DNA of 64,000 bases from Manis javanica. Taxonomy: Eukaryota; Chordata; Mammalia; Pholidota; Manidae. The notes under the pieces are model-generated. The model did no database searches, had not been told where the DNA came from, and worked only from the letters and a program-made list of their open reading frames with translations. A program made the translations under genes and the position numbers. The stretch is from the NCBI RefSeq assembly GCF_040802235.1, contig NC_133156.1, forward strand, positions 24,385,343-24,449,342, read 5' to 3'. Every line of letters begins with the position of its first letter. The stretch's first letter is position 1. Below, one piece after another: positions 58,542 to 64,000 of this stretch.

Positions 58542-59202
58542 TATTTTATTTTATTTTTATTTTTATTTTTAATTTTGCTATCATTAATGTACAATTACAT
58601 GAGCAACATTATGTTTACTAGACTCCCCCCATCACCAAGTCCCCACCACATACCCCATTACAGACACTGTCCATCACTGTAGTAAGATGCTATAGAATCA
58701 CTACTTGTCTTCTCTGTGTTATACAGCCCTCCCCGTGTACCCCCAACCACTACATTATATGTGCTAATTGTTACGACCCTTTTTCCCCTTTATCCCTCCC
58801 TTCCCACCCATCCTCCCCAGTCCCTTTCCCTTTGCCGACTGGTAGTCCATTCTTGGGTTCTATGTGCTGCTGTTTTGCTCCTTCAGTTTTGGCTTTGTTC
58901 TTATACTCCACATATGAGTGAAATCATTTGGTACTTGTCTTTCTCCGCCTGGCTTATTTCACTGAGCATAATACCCTCTAGCTCCATCCATGTTGTCGCA
59001 AACGGTAGGATTTGTTTTCTTCTTCTGGCTGAATAATATTCCATTGTGTATATGTACCACCTCTTCTTTATCCATTCATCTACTGATGGACACTTAGGTT
59101 GCTTCCATTTCTTGGCTATTGTAAATAGTGCTGTGATAAACATAGGGGGGCATATGTCTTTTTCAAACTGGGCTCCTGCATTCTTAGGGTAAATCCCTAG
59201 GA
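58542..59202 (-). mobile_element. 5'-truncated L1 with (TTTTA)n tail
   Basis: The 3' end begins in a T/A-rich tail with repeated tttta units (58541-58573); the element reads through the 3' UTR and the ORF2 C-terminus (open at 58901-59202) and is truncated near 59202. Similar words flank it, tccttcctccttttttt at about 58526 and tccttcccccttctttaa at 59203-59220, consistent with an imperfect target-site duplication. It lies between exons q and r of the GCC-repeat gene. Confidence 0.88.
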
Positions 59203-59345
59203 TCCTTCCCCCTTCTTTAATTTCCACAGTTCTCCAGGGTTAGGGACAGCAGGCAGGGACCACAGGGGAGACTAGATGGGCCCCCATAGGGCAGGTAGCT
59301 GGGGGTTTCCACTGCTGTCCTAAATTCTACATATTTATATCCAAG

Positions 59346-59508
59346 GACCCTGTCTAGCTGGTTACTATTGTAAGGGGGTGCTCCAGCCCCACTCCCCAGA
59401 GAAACTCTGCCTTCACCCTCAATGGACCCCACCCCCAAAGCCACTACTGCCCACAGGGGACTCTGTCCCCGTGCCCTGCCCCATGGGGACAATGAGGAGA
59501 AGTCCAGG
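59346..59508 (+). pseudogene. GCC-repeat exon r with frameshift
   Basis: A tatatccaag acceptor with phase-1 start gives GPCLAGYYCKG. Further on, HYCPQGTLSP and VPCPMGT occur in different frames near 59449-59482. At least one indel is required. The donor is uncertain. Confidence 0.62.
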
Positions 59509-59933
59509 CGTGCATCTGCCCTGTGCTTCCCCTTCCCCTCCCAGCTGTAGGCTCTTGCCCTTAAAATCCTCATTCCAGTGCCCTGGCAACAGCAGGATGG
59601 GACTCCTGTTGGCCAGGGTCTCTGGAGCTCCACAGCGGAACCTGAGTCCAGGCAGCAGGCCTGTGCCCATGTGCGGATGTGAGTGCTCCCAGCCCCCAGG
59701 ACAGGGCCCACTCTTCCGCTCCATGGTCCTTGCCCGCTGCGGGACTCAGCCCACAGAATGCCAGGCTTGATGCTGGCCACCCTGAGGCAGTGATGCCCTC
59801 TAGTGAGGTCCGGGCCGATGGCTGCCTCACTCGGCACACGCTGTGCCGTTCTAGCACTGAGTGTGGCCAGAAGCCTCAGGGCTTGATTTCCAGTGTGTGC
59901 ACACAGCCCATGCACTTCGCTGTCCCTATCCAG

Positions 59934-60085
59934 ATGGCACCCCAGAGGAGAGCTGTGGGCCCTGACCAGCTGGTTCCTTCTGCCCCCGCCTGGCCCTTAG
60001 CTCTCCCACTGGCTCCTGTGTGACTGGCTCTGAATGCCCCTGGGACTCCAGGGCCTGCAGCCCTGAGGCTCTCTCCTGCCCTCAA
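59934..60085 (+). pseudogene. GCC-repeat exon s with in-frame TGA
   Basis: Acceptor ctgtccctatccag, phase-1 start. The frame reads DGTPEESCGP, TGA (59963-59965), PAGSFCPRLALSSPTGSC then ECPWDSRACSPEALSCPQ. The TGA occupies the place of the second cysteine in C.PCPAGSFCP, so TGC/TGT to TGA is the likely change. Confidence 0.75.
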
Positions 60086-60367
60086 GTACCGGCCCAGGAG
60101 CTGCAGGAGGGAGCCCAGCCCTCAAGGTCTGGGGAAGCCAGGGATCCCCACCAGGACTCAGGGGTCTCAGGCCGGCTCTTGGTGCCTCATGGGAGGGACC
60201 TCAATACTTCCATCTCCTGGGCCCCAGTCCTTTCCCCAACTGCCCCAGCCAGCCTCCTGCACTCCTGCACTCCTATCACCATGGCTGGAAACTGCTGGAA
60301 GGATGGACAATGCCCTGGCCCTCCCAAGCCTCTCAATGCTCAACCACACCCAGCCTGGCTCTCAAAG

Positions 60368-60616
60368 GTGCCACCTTGTGTCCAATGCCCAGGATCACTT
60401 CTGCCAAGCAGGGGCTGCCTGGCATGCCCCATGCCACCGAGGGGAATACCAGCCCTCCCTGGCCTCAGACACCTTCCTCCTGTGTCCGACTGGCTTTCAC
60501 TGTCCATATCCCAGCACCAGGCTGCCCAGGCTTTGCCCAGTGCATGCCTTCTGCCCAGGCGGTATGCCCAGGAGCTTCCAGCTCCCATGCCTCCCAGGAG
60601 CAGTTCTTTCTCCCCA
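60368..60616 (+). pseudogene. GCC-repeat exon t (long and open)
   Basis: One frame stays open across about 80 codons with DHFCQAGAAWHAPCHRGEYQ, FLLCPTGFHCPYPSTRLPRL and CPVHAFCPGGMPRSFQLPCL. That is two repeat units without a break, either a fusion of two exons or an exon of double length. The donor may be at 60617. Confidence 0.68.
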
Positions 60617-61236
60617 GTACCCCATCTCCCTTTCACTCATTCATTCAGACAAACTCCCTGGAAGGCTCACTGCATGCCAGGCACTGCACTTGCCCTGGGA
60701 CCACCCATGCACAGAGCGTTCCCCTTGCCCCTGCCCCAGGCCTCCCTCCTCTCCCTGACACTTGCTTTTCTTCTCTTCAGCCATTGACTTGCTTTGGTTA
60801 ATGCCCTGCCTTTTTCCAGCTGCGGTACAGGGTGAGCACCTGGGCCAGAGATGTGGGCAAACAGGCATCAGCACCTGTGCTGCTCTGGGTGAGACACCTG
60901 AGAGTGGCTCTCTGAGTGCAGCACGGAGAAGGGCTCTGGGTGGTGTCAGCACCCTGGGGAAGCAGGACCCTACTGATTAGAAGGCACTGCCACAGCCGCT
61001 ACAAGTCTGCTCTCCAGTCCAAGTCCACGCCCTGAACCCTCTGCATGAGCCCACACTCACAGAAACTCTGAGAAAGCAACATAAAACACATCCTCGGGAT
61101 AGCAGGATGCTTTGGGGAGGTGGGGGTCAGAACAGAAACGCCTATGGGGAGTTAGTCCAGGCGTTGTAGAGCTCTGCAGGCACCCACTGACCTGAGCCCT
61201 CAGCCACCCACCTTCACTAGCTCCCCCTTCCTCCAG

Positions 61237-61346
61237 GAACCTGGTGCCCTCTTCCATGCCCTCCAGGGGACCTGCACACCCAAGGATGTGTCAGGCCTTC
61301 GGGAAGAGTGTGACTGCTCTGTCTGTCCCCCGGGTCACTACTGCAG
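61237..61346 (+). pseudogene. GCC-repeat exon u with one-base insertion
   Basis: Acceptor ccttcctccag, phase-1 start, donor GTGAGT. The frame TWCPLPCPPG continues in another frame as TCTPKDVSGLREECDCSVCP and PGHYC. An extra G in the gggg word near 61266-61269 explains the shift. Confidence 0.75.
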
Positions 61347-62022
61347 GTGAGTAATGGCCTGAGTCATTCACCTCCTGCATCCAAAGGGCATTTCCTGGGT
61401 GCAGAGGGTGCAGTGGGACCCTGGCCTGCCCCAAGTTTCCCCCATGGCTGGAGAGCCAAGGTGTGAAGGGCCAGGGCCGCTATAAGGCCACAGTCTCTGT
61501 TATAAGACCTGGCCACACATGCCCAGGCAGGGGGGTGGGGGAGGTGAGTCTGCAAATCAGGGAAGGAGACCTCAATTTAAAAATAAGTAACTAAAATACT
61601 TTAAAACTGAGGAAGGATCAGTATGAAATGAAAATAGATTTGTCCCTACTACAAACAGGGGAAAGTCCCTTATAGCAAAATTCTTAGGACCCCTTGGTGA
61701 TACCAGTGTTGTGCACACACTCTGGGAGGAAGATGGGCAGTTCTGCCTTAGACCTCTATGTCTGAATTTTCTGCAACATGAATATGATTTTGTTGGGCTG
61801 GAAGATAATAAATGACATGTATAAACAAAAAGATCAGAGAACAGATCTTAGCGCCCCCAAATGCTACCTGAATGTCCTACAGATCGTTCCTACCATATAT
61901 GTAGGCATTTCACACATTCTCCCAGGCCGGATGTCAGAACAGTTTGACAGTGTGGGTCACAGGGGAACTGTCTGAAATGAAGGCCGGCCCCCCCCTTCTC
62001 TGCCTGTTGCTTTTGCCTCCAG

Positions 62023-62190
62023 GTCGCTCTTCTTCAAAGCCCACCTGTGTCTGCCAGGCAGCTGATGTCCAGGTGATCAGGGTGCCTTTATCTGCCCACC
62101 TGGCACCTTTCAGAAAAAACCAAGGGTTTCATCTCTGGAAGGCTGTGAGCTCGGCCATCCTGGCCCCTACTGCCCAGAGGCTGAGCTGAG
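62023..62190 (+). pseudogene. GCC-repeat exon v with frameshift
   Basis: Acceptor ttttgcctccag, phase-1 start. GRSSSKPTCVCQAADV is followed in another frame by CPGDQGAFICPPGTFQ and EGCELGHPGPYCPEAE. The shift is near 62066-62070. Confidence 0.68.
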
Positions 62191-62470
62191 GGGCCCTGCA
62201 AATGCTTTCAGTCCCCTGCAGAGCTGGATTCCAGCCCCCTGCAGGTGAGGTTGCTGGCCTTCCTTTCCTTTCCACCCCTTCCCTATCCCCCGCACTGTCT
62301 CCCCTGAGGTTTAGGCCATGTGCTCATGACAGGAGGCCCTTGCTGAGCAGGGAGCCCATCACACAGGCCTGGCCTGGCACCTGCTTGCTTAGCAAGCCAT
62401 CTTCTGGCCTCCAGGGCCCCTAGTCTTTGGATGGGTCTGTGACACCTGGGTCTACTCCTGTTTCCATTAG

Positions 62471-62655
62471 GTGCTGCAGCTGCGCTTCCCCTTTGGGCCG
62501 GCTCCTCCTGCGAGCCCCCAGACTGGGGTCCCCCAGCTCTGCCGCAGGGGCTGTGCCTGCCCTGCCAGTTCCCCCCAGCTACGCTGGCCCAGGGCATCTG
62601 TATGTGCCCTCCCCTGTCCCAGGGCAGCTGTGAGGACCTCACTTGCTCCTGTTAG
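62471..62655 (+). pseudogene. Possible last GCC-repeat exon
   Basis: A tttccattag acceptor with phase-1 start opens 60 codons that end in TAG at 62653-62655. The frame contains GLCLPCQFPPATLAQGICMC and GSCEDLTCSC. It may be the terminal exon, or an internal one ending at the GTATGT near 62602. No poly(A) signal was assigned. Confidence 0.5.
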
Positions 62656-62963
62656 TCTGAGGCCCCCTGTGTTCCAGCCTCTGGGCTCTCCAGACAGGAG
62701 TCAACCTCCTCAGCTTCCCAAGAAGTCAGGCCCAACAGCAGGGCCCCAAAACAAGTACTGGGTACTGTACCCTCTGCTTCGATTCCCAGCTGGGATCTTC
62801 ATGTGCCTTGGCCCTGCCTCTGACCCAAAGAAGGGAGGGTGAGAAAGCATATTGCATTGAGATGCTCTGCACCAGTTTCCAGGGCTATCCTGTGTGTGTG
62901 GCCAGATTGAGCACATAAAAGTACAGGAAACCCAGTTACATTTGAATTTCAGATTAACAGCAA

Positions 62964-64000
62964 ATACATTTTCAGCATCTATGGAGATGATCATTTGGTT
63001 TTTGTCTTTCTTTTTGTTGATGTGGTGGATGATGTTGATGGATTTTCGAATGTTGTACCATCCTTGCATCCCTGGGATGAATCCCACTTGGTCATGGTGT
63101 ACGATCCTTTTGATGTATTTTTGAATTCGGTTTGCTAATATTTTGTTGAGTATTTTTGCATCTACGTTCATCAGGGATATTGGTCTGTAGTTTTCTTTTT
63201 GGTGGGGTGTTTGCCTGGTTTTTGTATTAGGGTGATGTTGGCTTCACAGAATGAGTTTGGGAGTATTCCCTCCTCTTCTATTTTTTGGAAAACTTTAAGG
63301 AGAATGGCTATTATGTTTTCTCTGTATGTCTGATAAAATTCTGAGGTAAATCCATCTGGCCCAGGGGTTTTGTTTTTTGGTAGTTTTTTGATTACTGATT
63401 CAATTTCGTTGCTGGTAATTGGTCTGTTTTGATTTTCTGTTTCTTTTTGGGTCAGTCTTGGAAGGTTGTATTTTTCTAGGAAGTTGTCCATTTCTCCTAC
63501 GTTTCCCAGCTTGTTAGCATATAGGTTTTCATAGTACTCTCTAATAATCCTTTGTATTTCTGTGGGATCCGTCATGATTTTTCCTTTCTCGTTTCTGATT
63601 CTGTGGATGTGTGTTGACTCTCCTTTCCTCTTAATAAGTCTGGCTAGAGGCTTATCTATTTTGTTTATTTTCTCGAAGAAACAGCTCTTGCTTTCATTGA
63701 TTTTTGCTTTGTTTTATTCTTCTCAATTTTACTTATTTCTTCTCTGATCTTTATTATGTCCCTCCTTCTGCTGACCTTAGGCCTCATTTGTTCTTATTTT
63801 TCCAATTTCGATAATTGTGACATTAGACCATTCATTTGGGATTGTTCTTCCTTCTTTAAATATGCCTGGATTGCTATATACGTTCCTCTTAAGACTGCTT
63901 TTGCTGTATCCCACAGTAGTTGGGGCTTTGTGTTGTTGTTGTCGTTTGTTTCCATATACTGCTGGATCTCCATTTTAATTAGGAGCATGTTGTTAAGCCT
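62964..64000 (-). mobile_element. L1 fragment, ORF2 RT region, running off the window
   Basis: Reverse-strand ORF2 begins within the RT region (no 3' UTR present) and continues through the RT fingers (open for 134 codons at 63171-63575, with [13 protein letters not shown]) and the linker (63794-63988) to the window edge. Confidence 0.9.

Larger units (their letters stand above)
45834..62655 (+). pseudogene. Decaying multi-exon gene for a GCC2/GCC3 (ephrin-receptor-like) repeat protein
   Basis: About 20 separate stretches of 50-210 bases each encode one or two units of the pattern C..CP.G.(Y/F/H)CP.GT...P.PC..G, typical of GCC2_GCC3 (ephrin-receptor-like) extracellular repeats. Most are bordered by pyrimidine-rich AG acceptors and GTRAG donors, and many keep phase-1 introns (acceptor|GX, donor after a first codon base), as expected for a repeat-encoding gene. 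In-frame stops at 51010, 58056 and 59963 and frameshifts in at least six exons argue against a functional product in this genome. The protein would have been secreted or a receptor ectodomain; no signal peptide or transmembrane exon was found. I do not recognise an orthologue by name. Confidence 0.78.

Noticed and set aside
59963..59965. TGA read as selenocysteine
   Set aside because: Other stops and frameshifts in the same gene make simple decay more likely, and no SECIS-like structure was noticed.

Overview
The window looks like nuclear DNA of a placental mammal. It is dense in LINE-1 (L1) copies of one young family, carries older L1/LINE-2/MIR-like debris and gammaretrovirus-type remnants, and holds small exons with GT-AG borders. 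No bacterial operons, Shine-Dalgarno sites, tRNA or rRNA genes are visible. From memory of the L1 3' end and of a 269-bp poly(A)-tailed retroposon at 22.2 kb, I lean to a pangolin-like laurasiatherian; this is recall, not proof.

Layout: 1-16.7 kb is almost entirely L1, mostly minus strand and nested, with a LINE-2 remnant at 2.3-3.2 kb and a CTTC microsatellite at 4.0 kb. 16.7-24.2 kb is gene-poor, with LINE-2, MIR-like and HAL1-like fragments and the 269-bp retroposon. A 28-bp-unit minisatellite (24.2-24.9 kb) abuts the pol region of an old endogenous retrovirus (plus strand). A full-length L1 (25.49-31.41 kb, minus) splits that retrovirus and is flanked by an exact 11-bp target-site duplication; the retrovirus resumes at 31.41 kb and fades near 33 kb.

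36.0-41.4 kb holds a minus-strand SPATA31 (FAM75) family gene: a membrane-anchor exon, a 61-nt exon, and a large exon with about 851 open codons. It lacks the usual central segment, and its C-terminal tail is knocked out of frame by two indels. Head-to-head with it, from 45.8 to 62.7 kb on the plus strand, about 20 small exons encode cysteine-rich GCC2/GCC3 (ephrin-receptor-like) repeats. Many use phase-1 introns. Three in-frame stops and at least six frameshifts indicate a decaying or dead multi-exon gene that I cannot name. It is the most interesting object here. L1 and LTR insertions lie in its introns and between the genes. The window ends inside another minus-strand L1.
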